Below, piece after piece: positions 46,392 through 56,527 of a stretch of 64,000 bases of DNA (position 1 is its first letter; each line of letters opens with the position of its first letter). This DNA comes from Streblospio benedicti (Eukaryota > Annelida > Polychaeta > Spionida > Spionidae). The notes under the pieces were generated by a model. The model saw only the letters and a program-made list of their open reading frames with translations, was not told the DNA's origin and made no database searches. Position numbers and translations under genes: made by a program. Where the stretch lies: assembly GCA_019095985.1 (NCBI GenBank), contig CM032664.1:27034082-27098081 (forward strand), in the 5' to 3' direction.

Positions 46392-49081
46392 ATGTCTGTT
46401 TTGCACAAATTTATATCAGAAGGCAGTTTTAGGAAGCTTGCTGAGTATGTATCAGAGGGATGGGGGAATCCGAACCACCCCGATGACCGAGGTATGACAT
46501 TGCTGATGAAATGCTGCCAGCTGGATGCCAGAACAGGACGTTGGGTGGCGAAAGTTCTCATAGACAATAAAGCTGACCTCGGATTACTCGATCATTCAGG
46601 TGGGGAAATGTTTTGTTTGCTTGTTTTTCAAATAAGGTTATCCTTTACTGGAGAGGGCTTTTTGATCATACACTTACAGTAGAACTGTTCTGTTAAGACG
46701 ACAGTACTAAAAGCGACAGTATTCAAGCTTCAAATGATTCAGAATGCTTGTGCCAAGATGATATTCAGAGCTAAAAAGTTTGATCATGTGACACCTCTTC
46801 TAAAAGAACTTCACTGGCTACCGATAGAACAGCGTATCATTTTCAAAATACTCCTCCTTGTGTATAAATGTCTACATGGAAAAGCACCAGCATACTTGAG
46901 AGAGCTGCTAGAAGAATATGTACCATCTCGATCCCTTCGTTCTGCATCAAAGGGCCTGCTCCGTATCCCAGAGAGACATTATGCCAGTACAAAGCGGAGA
47001 GACTTTGCTCACCGTGGGCCTGTAGAGTGGAATAAGCTCCCTAAAGTCATCATGGACAGTGATAGCATTAACATTTTTAAACGTAGACTCAAAACGTACC
47101 TCTTCCGTATTGTTTTTAGTAATTAGTAGCTGGTAGCTAGTTTTTAAGTAATTTATTTATATTTATTTGTCTAAGCGCCTTAGAACACTTAGAACAAGGC
47201 GCTCTATAAGTCATATTATTATTTATTATTATTAAGACGACCCAAGAGGTCTGCGCTCAACTGATCTCCATAGAGATTGTCTTTTTACAGAGGCTCTGTG
47301 TAAAGTGCATCCCAGGTACTTGGGACTTAAAGACTTATAGAAACCTCGGTGGTCTCTTTGCTGAGGAGGTGGTCTTATTTATTTAACTTTCTGTTTTCCC
47401 AAAATTGTTGCATTAGGTATGGGTTTCAAGTAATAACTGAACATATTAACGTATCTTGACATTAGAGGATTCTTTCTCCAAGTCGATAGGGCTATATATA
47501 TCGCATAACCTCAGTCGGGACTTTAACCCTGGACCACTACCACTGTGGCACCTCTTCACCAGGCACTTAAGGCAGGCGCACTAGACATTTCGGCTATCCT
47601 GACACAACTATGTGATGTAGTCCTATAGCCTTGGAGAAAGAATCCTTTAATGGCAATACTTGCACCCAGTCAGTTAATTTCCATTATACAGTAGAACCTC
47701 CAAGTAACACACCGTTTTTATTGAGACCACCTCTTTAATAAGACCAGTCTTCAAGATCCCAAACCTTCATAAAGCTACCAAAATGAGCCTCTGTAGAGAT
47801 CACATCTCTATTGAGACCACCAAACACTGGTACCAAAGGTGGTCCTAAAAGAGAGGTTCTACTGTATCTATATAAAATCAACGTATCTTGTTTGCAGGAC
47901 AAAACGCACTGATGCATGCAGTGAAGGAGCAGAAACCCTGGACGGTGGCGCTGCTTCTGGAAGAGCCACACTTCAATATGAATGAGCAAGATGTTAAAGG
48001 AAAAACGGTTCTCCACATGGCTGGTTATATGGGTCTCCTCAAAATTACCAATATCTTAATAGAAACATATAAATTAACGGTCTCAGATATAGATCCTCTG
48101 GATTTCCAGGGTATGACTCCGCTGATGGTAGCGTGCAAAGAGGGTCACTTGAAAGTTGCCAGGATGTTAGCAATCGAAGGGAAGGCTTCACTTACCAGAG
48201 CTGATAACACATACTTCCTTACACCCCTGGAATGGCTTCAAACATCCGTGTTCTTTCCTAGGCACATTAATCCGCTATCATCAAAGTGCTTGCAAAGTGA
48301 CCTGGCAAAATGTAGTGTAAAACCAATTTTGGAGAGATATGAACCGGAAGAAGTCGTATTCTATAATGAAACCGGAAGAATATTTCTAAATAAGAGAATA
48401 CTGTCAAACGCTTCTAATGAAATTACAATCAAAGTACCACAGACAATATGTGGAACAGGTGGACAGCATAAAGAACAATTTGCTCAAGAACTAGAACCAG
48501 ATTTAAAGAAATCAAATTCAAATCAGCGTAAGATTAGCCCCGTTGAAATTACTGGTAAACCCAGAGAAAAGATACACCACAAATCAAATATTTATGGTTT
48601 TATGATGAAAATTCTCCTTGATTATAAAACACAAGAAATGTGTGCCTCATTTAGAAAGCGTGCTTTCAAACCACCAACACCGCCACCAACACCCCCTCCA
48701 ATAATTGCACCCGTGGAAACGCCAAAGTCTATTCCTGGAACACCCAGATCTAAGGCAGGAAGTTTAAAAACCAAGTCATTGATAAATGCTGTGGCACGCA
48801 GTAGGGTAGCCAAGAGAACTGAATCTAGATCCAGCACAGAGTCCCAACAGCTGGTCCATGTCGAAAGAATCGGAGTCTTTTGGCTCTTTCATCTCTCATC
48901 TCTCCCTGAGAGAAAAACTGTTGAGGCTTCGTCTTGGAACGAGGAGGAAAGCTGGAAAAACTGCACCATCATCTGGTCCAGGAGGCCACGTCTGGGGACG
49001 AGTCAGACGGACGAATGCCGGCCTCCCAAGATGCACCATCATCTGTGGCGTCAAGTCTCTCCAGGAGGCCTTCTCTGCTAG
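46392..49081 (+). CDS. Ankyrin-repeat protein with Pro-rich tail; 3' part uncertain
   Basis: Exon 1 is 46392-46599 and exon 2 starts at 47898, joined in phase 1 with GT-AG borders. As read, the frame runs to a stop at 49081 (463 residues). About four ankyrin repeats lie at residues 32-176: GMTLLMKCCQ, QNALMHAVKEQ, GKTVLHMAGYMGLLKI and GMTPLMVACKEGHLKVARML. A linker and a PPTPPPTPPP stretch (near residue 327) follow. After SSTESQQLV the frame loses its character, and more protein-like sequence continues in the other two frames (SKESESFGSFISHL, then GKLEKLHHHLVQEATSGDES and RRPSLLDKS). Two base errors or real shifts are likely, and the C-terminus is not reliable. The gene may continue into the exons at 53125-56527. 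The intron between the two exons carries a LINE 3' end and a MITE. Confidence 0.82.
46718..47235 (+). mobile_element. 5'-truncated CR1-like LINE, 3' end
   Basis: The open frame ends a reverse transcriptase ORF: LQMIQNACAKMIFRAKKFDH, LLKELHWLPIEQRI, LLVYKCLHGKAP, then WNKLPKVIMDS and FKRRLKTYLF. After the stop comes a short 3' UTR with the hairpin AGCGCCTT/AAGGCGCT and an ATT-repeat tail, typical of this clade. Its intact final frame suggests a young copy. It sits in the ankyrin gene intron in the sense direction. Confidence 0.93.
47460..47660. repeat. Fold-back repeat with tRNA-like centre
   Basis: GGATTCTTTCTCCAAG at about 47467 is inverted as CTTGGAGAAAGAATCC at about 47632. The minus strand between carries CACAGTGGTAGTGG and GGGTTAAAGTCCC, weakly like tRNA A and B boxes. 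Confidence 0.55.
47687..47866. repeat. MITE family B, copy 1
   Basis: The ends are TACAGTAGAACCTC and GAGGTTCTACTGTA, and the interior repeats GAGACCACC-like blocks. TA at the ends suits a Tc1/mariner-type target. Other copies are at 58462-58833 and about 63347-63528. Confidence 0.85.
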
Positions 49082-49199
49082 ACAAGTCAGACGGACGAGG
49101 TGCAGAGAAATGCGGCAAACAAACATTCAGAAATTATATAAGCTGTTCAAATCCTTGACCATTTGAATGCATGCTACAATTGATTCTATAAACGGTCCA

Positions 49200-50380
49200 T
49201 TTTTTCTGGGGGGGGGGTTTAAAAGTTTAATATTTACGGACGTTCAAGAAACTGAAAGGTGTGGGGGGGTTTTGCAATTGTCTTTTTCACATTTTTGTAT
49301 AGGCGCCCCTGAAACTGGGTTGATTTTTTTCACATTTTTGGTACATCTTACTATGTTTTTATTTTCAAAAGGTTTTGAAACCGGGTGGGGGTTGCCAATT
49401 GTGTATCCCACAAACATTTTGAGGATTATCAGGGCTATGCAGCCCCCACAATATTGGCGGCGGATCCAGGTTGTTGGTGAGATGTGAGGGGTAAGATGAT
49501 AAACATTTGGAACGCCTCTGGCATGCATACATGTTGGGGGGTCCGGGGGCATTTAAAAAAATTTGCCATTTTGTGAGCTCTCGGTGCAATCTGAGCCATT
49601 TTCAGCATCATTTTACATAAAATTGTCTAGAATTTCCGACACAACGAGAAATGGTTGAACATTCAAAGCCGACGCTCCTCACCCTCGTTCCGTAGTGAAA
49701 AGCCAAAATAAATATGGATATGAGCGCGGATACTCTGAAATCGGCCCACGTAAACTCTGGAGTTGTACAGCTTACCATACATGATGTCAACATGCCACTC
49801 AAAACATCATTTATAAAACTATCCATCAAAAAGTATAACAACAAAGGGGGTGGGTGGGTAGGTGGGTTCACACTCATCACCCGCCCCCTTTCTGCGGCTC
49901 TGGTAATATTCAATTTTTGTGTACATGTATATGTTTACAAATTTCATATAAATTTTTGAACGTTGTATAATGATGTTATGATGGATATGTTTTTTTTAAT
50001 TAAATGCGTAATAGACTCGTATGAATCGTAAACATGCCAAGATTATATCGGAATGCAAAGGATTTGAGTGTTTCATGATTATTCTGATTTTAAAGAATTA
50101 AATTTAGTAAATGACGTATATATGATTGCGTTGTGTCAAAATATGTCGGTGGGACTGGACTTTATTAATTCATTCAACTCATTTAAGTAAATATTGGGAT
50201 ATTGTCTTAAAATGTGTGGTAATTGCTGTGTGCTAATAAGCTAATGTCATATAATACAGAAAGTCTCAAAATATTGGACACATGTTGCCCGAAAATGACA
50301 TCCGTGTTCTATCATAGCCTTTCTGCATGTGAGTTTTTCTGTGTGTTGTGTAGACATGTATGCTGGGAACTGGACTTTAT
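49200..50380. other. Non-coding stretch after the ankyrin exon
   Basis: G-rich and C-rich tracts occur at 49208-49600, including a GCGGATCCAGG end like that of the 18108 MITE near 49460. The rest is AT-rich, with no coding exon I can support. Confidence 0.45.
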
Positions 50381-50394
50381 TCTCAACTCATTTC

Positions 50395-50580
50395 ATGGGA
50401 CATGGACTTTAAAACACATGGTTGGTTTGGGGGAGGGAACATGGGACAGGGTAAATTGAACACGGGGCTTTGGACAGGGGACAGGGGACATTAAATATGG
50501 GGTTTTGGACATGGGACAGGGTACATTGAACACGGGGCTTTGGCTATGGGACAGGACATGGGGGGACACGGGCCTTGTAG
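50395..50580. repeat. Short tandem repeat of about 70 bp, GGGACAGGGTA units
   Basis: Units built on ATGGGACAGGGTA, then TTGAACACGGGGCTTTGG recur two to three times just downstream of the intronless gene's 3' end. Confidence 0.7.
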
Positions 50581-50647
50581 GGTGCACGTGCAAAGTTGCA
50601 CGTGTGGTGTGAATTAGCGAAATCATAAAACACTCTCCTAAAGTCAG

Positions 50648-50672
50648 TGGGTGGCCCTTAAGAGGGCCTTTG
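50648..50672 (-). terminator. Histone-type 3' stem-loop
   Basis: Read on the minus strand: a CAAA lead, stem GGCCCT, loop CTTA, stem AGGGCC, then ACCCA. The 6-bp stem with a 4-nt loop, A-rich 5' flank and ACCCA 3' flank match the replication-dependent histone mRNA 3' end, bound by SLBP and cut about 5 nt after the stem. It begins about 20 nt after the stop of the 50693 gene. A purine-rich AGGAGAG about 18 nt further could serve as the downstream element for U7 snRNA. The first loop base is C where U is usual. Confidence 0.85.
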
Positions 50673-50692
50673 TATTGGTGGGGGCTATCACC

Positions 50693-51154
50693 TCACAGGA
50701 AGTTGCCGAACCAGTCCTCATCATCCTCGATGCCATCGAGGAACTCATCCCCGGGGCACATGTCGGGCTGCTCGATGCCCAGCCACTCCATCTGGCGCAT
50801 CAGGTCCTTGACCTTGGTGTGGAGGCAGGCGTCCATCTGATCGAGATAGGCCTTGGCACGCTTGAGAGGCTCCAGCTCCTCGGACAAGAACTTCTCCACG
50901 TCGTCCTCGTCGTAGCCGTTCTCGAACATGTCTCGGCCTTCCTCTTTCTTCGCGTGGATAGCCTCATTGATCTTCGTCCTGTCCTCATTCACCTGGATCT
51001 TTTCCACGTGCACTTGCACGAACGTGGGCACCAGGCTGGCCTTCTCCTCTTCCGTCATCGCCATCGTGGCCTCCAGGGTGGGCTCCACCTCTCCGGGGAA
51101 GCGGGGCTCGACCACGGGGTTAGCCGCGTAGTTCTCAGCGTTGTAAGCATCCAT
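50693..51154 (-). CDS. Intronless gene for an unrecognised acidic helical protein with histone-gene architecture
   Basis: 153 residues, starting MDAYNAENYAAN and ending EDDEDWFGNFL. An in-frame ATG at 51217 lies upstream of the expected transcription start, so I chose 51154. The protein is acidic. Its middle (DRTKINEAIHAKKEEGRDMF, EKFLSEELEPLKRAKAYLDQ) looks strongly helical, possibly coiled-coil. No signal peptide, membrane segment or known domain is seen. The coding region is GC-rich, unlike the AT-rich surroundings. It has a TATA box upstream and a histone-type stem-loop after the stop, and no introns. This suggests expression tied to S phase, oogenesis or early development (inference). 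Function unknown. Confidence 0.8.
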   Translation of the reverse strand: MDAYNAENYAANPVVEPRFPGEVEPTLEATMAMTEEEKASLVPTFVQVHVEKIQVNEDRTKINEAIHAKKEEGRDMFENGYDEDDVEKFLSEELEPLKRAKAYLDQMDACLHTKVKDLMRQMEWLGIEQPDMCPGDEFLDGIEDDEDWFGNFL

Positions 51155-51220
51155 TTTCGTACGGTGTGTTGCTCTTACGAACGTCCAGCAAAGACTGAAT
51201 GCTGTGAGGAAATCCATCCC

Positions 51221-51230
51221 TCTTTTATAG
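51221..51230 (-). promoter_or_regulatory. TATA box of the intronless gene
   Basis: CTATAAAAGA on the minus strand, about 68 nt ahead of the chosen ATG, which leaves a 5' UTR of roughly 35-40 nt. Two copies of TTAGTGACAC lie upstream (near 51255 and 51327) and may be regulatory. Confidence 0.7.
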
Positions 51231-51884
51231 AGAAGGCCTTAATTGGGAGTTTAGTGACACTTAACTCAAATTTAATTTACCTGTTGACACTTGAGTTTGG
51301 CATTAGTGATTCAATTATCTTTAGTTTTAGTGACACGCACGTTATAACTGCCTCGCCTCCAAGTTGACTTTGTTCTCACTTGAGGTAATTGAAAAGCGGT
51401 CAACCCCCGGGATCACGTAATCTTGCGTTAATTTCCATTCTCTTAGATTGTAAAAGTCTTTAAAATTTACTATTTCAATAATTTAAAATATGTAGAGTAT
51501 ATCATTGTAATTAGTTAATTAGTAACTAAAAATAAGAACATTAAATAAAGTGTTACACGAAATGACGCGTATTTGCATGAATGAAACATGCTTTTAAATT
51601 TACTATTTACTGGAATTTTGTACCATATAAGTATTGTAATGAATAAGAATATGCATTACTACAATAGTCAGATAATAGAGTAGAAAATCTACTTCATATG
51701 TGCCAGTGTATTCATAATCTATGATAAATTGATGGGTCTTTTCATCAAACGTGTTCTAAGGCCGCCAATTACTAAGGATCACGAAATCATGTTACTGTAC
51801 TGCCTATTCACATAAGTTATTAATGCATGTCCTTAACGGTCTTGCATGCTTGTAATTGTAATTAGAAATTAATAAAATTCTATG

Positions 51885-52110
51885 TATTTGGTATGTAGCA
51901 TATGGCTTTATGTATAGTTTTGTTGTTCTTTTCTGCTACTTTAAAAAAAAGTTTGAAAATGAAATTTCAGCCTCGAAAACAGTTCAATAAAAAAGATTAT
52001 ACAACTTTAAAATTTGGTAATCACTTTGAGGTTAGAAACGTAGCAGAAAAAAACAACAACAGCAAAACTATAAATGAGAAATTATAAAAAACAAACAAAA
52101 CCATTCAAAG
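51885..52110. repeat. Fold-back repeat with GGTATGTAGCATATGG
   Basis: A hairpin-like element related to 28878-28973 and, in inverted orientation, to about 53515-53695. The two arms pair loosely around a centre near 51985. Confidence 0.5.
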
Positions 52111-52249
52111 GAAAAAAGTTAAGAAATCGAATGGAAATTAAGTTAACTGTGACGTTTTGGGCAGAAAGTTGAATTTGCAATCATTTGAGATCACGTTCCT
52201 ATGTTTTAGCACGTTGTGGCCTTACATGAGGTCACAGTTGTAAAATATC

Positions 52250-52480
52250 CATTCCAAAAGTTACATTTTTATGTCACATTTATTTCTCAGATATTGTTAT
52301 ATTAAGTCACATTTTCTCAGATATTGGTATATTATGTCAAATGTTTCTCAGTTATCTATAGGTATATTTGTGTCACGATTTCTGAAAAAAAGGTATATTG
52401 GTGGGTGCCATTTTCAACCTGTCCGTGGCACGTCCGTACCCATTTTCTAACCAATGACAACACCCCCCCCACCCCAGAGA
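52250..52480 (-). repeat. Inverted partner of the G-rich tandem element
   Basis: Repeated TTTCTCAGATATTGGTATAT-like units are followed by CACGTCCGTACCC and a C-rich end. This is the complement of the left half of the element at 30136-30587. Confidence 0.6.
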
Positions 52481-53124
52481 GAAATGGCAATTACAATAGT
52501 AACAAGTCAGGCAAAATGTTTATAATACCACCATACCGATAATTTTTGTTCACAAATACCTCCAGAAACACACAATATACATATTATATCATAAACCATT
52601 TAACAATGCACAATAACCCCGTTATTCTGGACATAGACGTTTGTTTCGAAGGATGGAGCACTCTAATCTGTCTTGAGAGGATTAAAAATGGATGACCATT
52701 GGCTCATCGCTGATAGCTCACCACCGTGGACAGACATTTCTCAAACCATCACCATCAGGGTGGGACTGTTCTGGATACTCTGACTTTGTTGTACATTATC
52801 ACTTATATCTTACAACATGTTATTGGAAATTAGTAAATTATTAAAGAATGTAATCGTTGATACAGAATGAAAACATTGATTAAAAACATACATATAAAAA
52901 ACCTGATACACTTTTGCAGATGAGTACAACTATTAAATGCAGACACTGGGCATCGCGAAGCAAGTTTTCATTCTTAATAATGGTGGAATGTATTAAAATC
53001 AATCCTGTAATCATTGGATTGATGTTGAGAAGATTGATTATGTCTTAGCAGTCTGGGAAACGTGTAAACAGTACAGACTCTCCATTGTTATAATTCATTT
53101 ACGATACAGATGTAAATTGTTTAG

Positions 53125-56100
53125 TGCATGCTTGAACGTCTCATTACCAAGTTCCAGAAGAAAACACCCCAGAGAAATAACCCCACCAAGAGAATCGTTT
53201 TCTGGATTCCTCCATTTGTAAGCAAGGTATGTCACTATAGAATCAAAACTTTTCATTTGAGTTTTAGATTAACTCTAGTAGGAAATGCGATGGACATTTT
53301 GGGTATATTAAGGGAAGCGATTTACCTATATCTGAAAAACCAGCGTTTTTAAACTATTTTTTAAACTAAGAATATAGCTTTGATATGAAAAATTAATTAA
53401 TGTTGTCATTTGTATCCACAGAAGAACTGAGGGCAGGGCACAACAACACATGCACTTTTTATATAAAAGAATAATCAAATTATGCAAGCACGTCCTGAAA
53501 TCCCACTATTCAATTGTAACTATGTATTTTTTCTTTGGTGTTCTTTCTTCTACGTTTTAAAGTCTCGTAAACAGTTAAATAAAATCATTTCAAAACTTTT
53601 AAAAACTTCGATCTTTGGGTTAAAACGCTGCAGAAAAGAACATCAAAGAAAATACAAATGAAACCATATATGCTACATACCAAATACACAGTGGTTTAAT
53701 AGTAACTATTGAATTACACCTTGCAATTTGACGTCCTCAGATGACTACGTTATCGCCCCCGTCCTACCACGAGGACAGACGTCGCTCCTCGTCGCACGGA
53801 GCCAAGCTGTCCGCCCTGGTGGGCCTGCAGTACCTGAAGAAACTACGCAGACTCCACGAGGCTGAAGCCATGGTGGACCTCACCATGTCACAGTTCTTTA
53901 GGTCTGCACTTTTAAACTGTTTCAAGGCAATACTTTGTACCGGAAAATTGATTTTGCGTGTATAGGCCTAGTGTAAAACTAGAAATGTTTGCGCACGATT
54001 TAATTTACGCATTTCGTGGGTAGGTGAAAAAACTCAAACTTGAATAGGCAGCCTATGTGAAGGGCCGGTCACATACACTGTGACGTCCACATCATGCCAA
54101 AAATGTTTGAAAAATCTAGCGGACGTGGTTGTCAGTGGTAATATTTTTGGTCAGTATGGACTTAGACGCACTGTGAACGTGATGTGGCCGTCGGCGGCTG
54201 TTCCACTGGTGTGTATTTTATAGTGCGCTAAAGACTTCCACGTCTAGCTGCGTCCTCCACGTCCTAATCACTGTTGGGGCACTGATTATAGCGTCGGCTG
54301 TTGCACGGGTGTAGCACTGCCTTAGCACAGCTAACCACGTCCAGCCACGTCTAAGATGACAAATAGTTGAAGAAACAGTCATATAATGGTATGTTATAGT
54401 GCGCTAAAGGCTTCCACGTCTAGCTGCGTCCCCCACGTACTAATCACTGTTGGAGCACTGATTATAGTGTCGGCTGTTGCACGTCTTAATTACGTGTACC
54501 GTCCGTGGTTGGACGCGGAACAAGATAAGATAACATAACTTTATTTCAGATGTATAACATACATCCATATAAAACATAATAGTATATAAACATATGTACA
54601 TAGATAGTATATTAAATACAGCTAAGAATACTGTTATTTGACAGATCGAATACAATTTTGAACAGTTCCAAACTTGTTTCCGCGTCCAACAGCATTCAGA
54701 TTTCACTCCACATCCTCTCGCGGTCATACGCCGGCTGTAACACGTCTTAAACACGTCAATATCACTGACAACCACGCCCAAAAGATTTTCATAAGCTAGT
54801 GCTATGGACGCGGTGTGGATGTGGAAACCAGCGTGACCGGCTCTTAAAGTAGGTTCAGGATGGACCAAAATCGCAAAATTAAATAGTCACAAAATTTATT
54901 TATAGATGAAATTAACAAAATTTAATAGCCACGAAATTTTTTAGTTTTACAGTATAATGTATGTTGCAAGTCGTTTACTTGAAGGGAAAAAAATCGAAAA
55001 TAGGACATGGTTTTGAAATTAACAACAACACCGACTGTCCTGTGTAAGTTACATAACGTCATCGTGAACTAACAGTTCAAATGCACCAGGCTCAATCAGT
55101 ATTTTTGTTTTTCAATTTATATAAAGACGGACATTTCGACAAAATTTGTCCACGTGATAAGTTGTAGGCCCACACTGTTTTTTGAACAAATTCTTAACAC
55201 GCTCGACCGTTTTATGATAGACTTTTGTTGACACAAGCATTTATTTTTAAGGTGCTACGATGAAGTGGATACAGAGAGAATTCGCCACCCCGAAAAGCTC
55301 GCGGATCCCGTCATCATCCCACATCACAACACGAGTAGCGAGAACAGCAGAAAGTCAAGCTCTTCGTCTACTGGAGGGTTGATATTTTCCGACGACGAAT
55401 CAGAACTTCCCTGCTGTTTATGGACATCACCAAGAGCTAGGGCAAGAATAGAAAGAGAAAAGGAGGAGAGGCTTCGACAACAAGAGACGGAGGCAAGGAA
55501 AAGAGAGGAGCAGCGCAAACGACGCCTGTTAGTCCACGTTACCAAACGGCGCCCGGTAAGGGTTGAGGTGACCAATCCACAATCACCCAGTAAAAGTGCA
55601 TCGCCGGCCAGACATATTGAGAGAGAAACTGGTCAAAGTGCTCACAGAATTCTTCCTGTCATCCACAGAGAACAGGCAAGCACGTCTAAGATTAAAACCA
55701 ACAAAGCAACAACCTCGAATTTAAAGCTTCCACACATAAGAAATGATCCCAGTAGAATGTCCGCGATCCCCGAAATAAAAGTAAACAAACTGCCGCCGTG
55801 GGTGCCGCCTGGACTCAAACAGCCGTCAAAGGAGCAGGTCCACAGACAGGAAAACGACCTGCAATTCGGGCTTCTCAGCTCATACATACACCAGCGCCGC
55901 GAACGGGCGAAAGTTCTTGCAGCCCGGGAACCACCTAAACAAAGCTCTTACCAGTGGCCGAGCAAACTTGACGCGGGCCTGCTCAACGTTACCTCAGAGC
56001 ACAAAGATTCTAAGTCTTCTCACGCGTCGACGTTTGGGTCGAGGAGGAAGAGTGCCTCTCAGCAGAGCGCTTCCCAGTCTCACAGCGGCATCATGCGGGC

Positions 56101-56527
56101 GGCCAACAGGAGGCAGGACAAGAGGGGCCGCCAGCGCTGGTACTTCACATCATCGCCCACCCCGCTCAGGGTGTATCTCCATTACCAAGAACAGAAGCCT
56201 GAAAAGTATATCGAGCACATTTTAGATGACGACGGAAAGCCTTTTCTACCTATATCAAAACAAGGGATCCTCAAAGGAATGGTGTACAACAAGCAGACGA
56301 AGTCTATTCACCCGCCACTACCGGCTTCTGGTCGCTTCTTCAAGAGTATTCTCCGCGAGTGTGCTTATAGTTCTTCCAGCAAGAGGGCAAGTGGGGGAAC
56401 TTGGAGAGGCCTGCAGAAGAGACTGTCTAGTCGACTCTCTTCTCGAGCTACGAGTCAAAGGAGCAAGGCAAAAGACCCGAGACTAGCTGGAATTGCTCTG
56501 CAGGTTTTGCGGAAGTCTGCAAAGTAA
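53125..56527 (+). CDS. Unrecognised Ser/Arg-rich protein exon chain, 5' end open
   Basis: Exons 53125-53226, 53741-53901 and 55252-56527 join with GT-AG borders and matching phases (512 codons plus stop). The product begins CMLERLITKFQKK here and runs through RIVFWIPPFVSK, a Leu-rich helical part (KLSALVGLQYLKKLRRLHEA), and YDEVDTERIRHPEKL. A charged coiled-coil-like segment (RIEREKEERLRQQETEARKR) follows, then a long disordered basic Ser-rich part. The C-terminus is better ordered, with WYFTSSPTPLRVYLHYQEQK and PFLPISKQGILKGMVYN. I recognise no domain. The first exon opens in phase 0 with an acceptor, so it either starts at the internal ATG (53128) or continues from the ankyrin gene at 46392-49081 on the same strand. 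AATAAA at 57321 could be its poly(A) signal. Confidence 0.72.
53515..53695. repeat. Fold-back repeat, third GGTATGTAGCATATGG relative
   Basis: TTTTCTTTGGTGTTCTTTC at the left is paired with GAACATCAAAGAAAA at the right. It ends with CCATATATGCTACATACC, the complement of the family signature. It sits just before the 53741 exon. Confidence 0.6.
53971..54954. repeat. MITE family A, copy 7, split by a nested element
   Basis: The left part runs from TGTAAAACTAGAAATGTTTG to GCCTATGTGAAG and the right part from AAGTAGGTTCAGGATGGAC to TTAGTTTTACAGTA. They are separated by the element at 54061-54845. Confidence 0.85.
54061..54845. mobile_element. hAT-like non-autonomous element nested in MITE A
   Basis: The ends are inverted: AGGGCCGGTCACA and GTGACCGGCTC. 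Internal blocks with TCTAGCTGCGTCC and CGGCTGTTGCACG repeat twice. The end sequence resembles hAT MITEs, but I cannot read a clean 8-bp target duplication. The inner ORF at 54440-54868 has no domain. Confidence 0.6.

Noticed and set aside
51155-51217. A longer start (21 extra residues) for the intronless acidic protein
   Set aside because: The upstream ATG lies only a few bases from the TATA box, ahead of the expected transcription start, and its residues look unlike the rest.
50651-51367. A 238-codon ORF on the plus strand
   Set aside because: It is the shadow of the GC-rich minus-strand gene; its Leu/Val/His-rich composition is typical of an antisense frame.
54440-54868. A 142-codon minus-strand ORF
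   Set aside because: It lies wholly inside the nested hAT-like element and its host MITE, and shows no transposase motif.
55917-56486. Two extra plus-strand ORFs
   Set aside because: They are out-of-frame shadows of the 55252-56527 exon.
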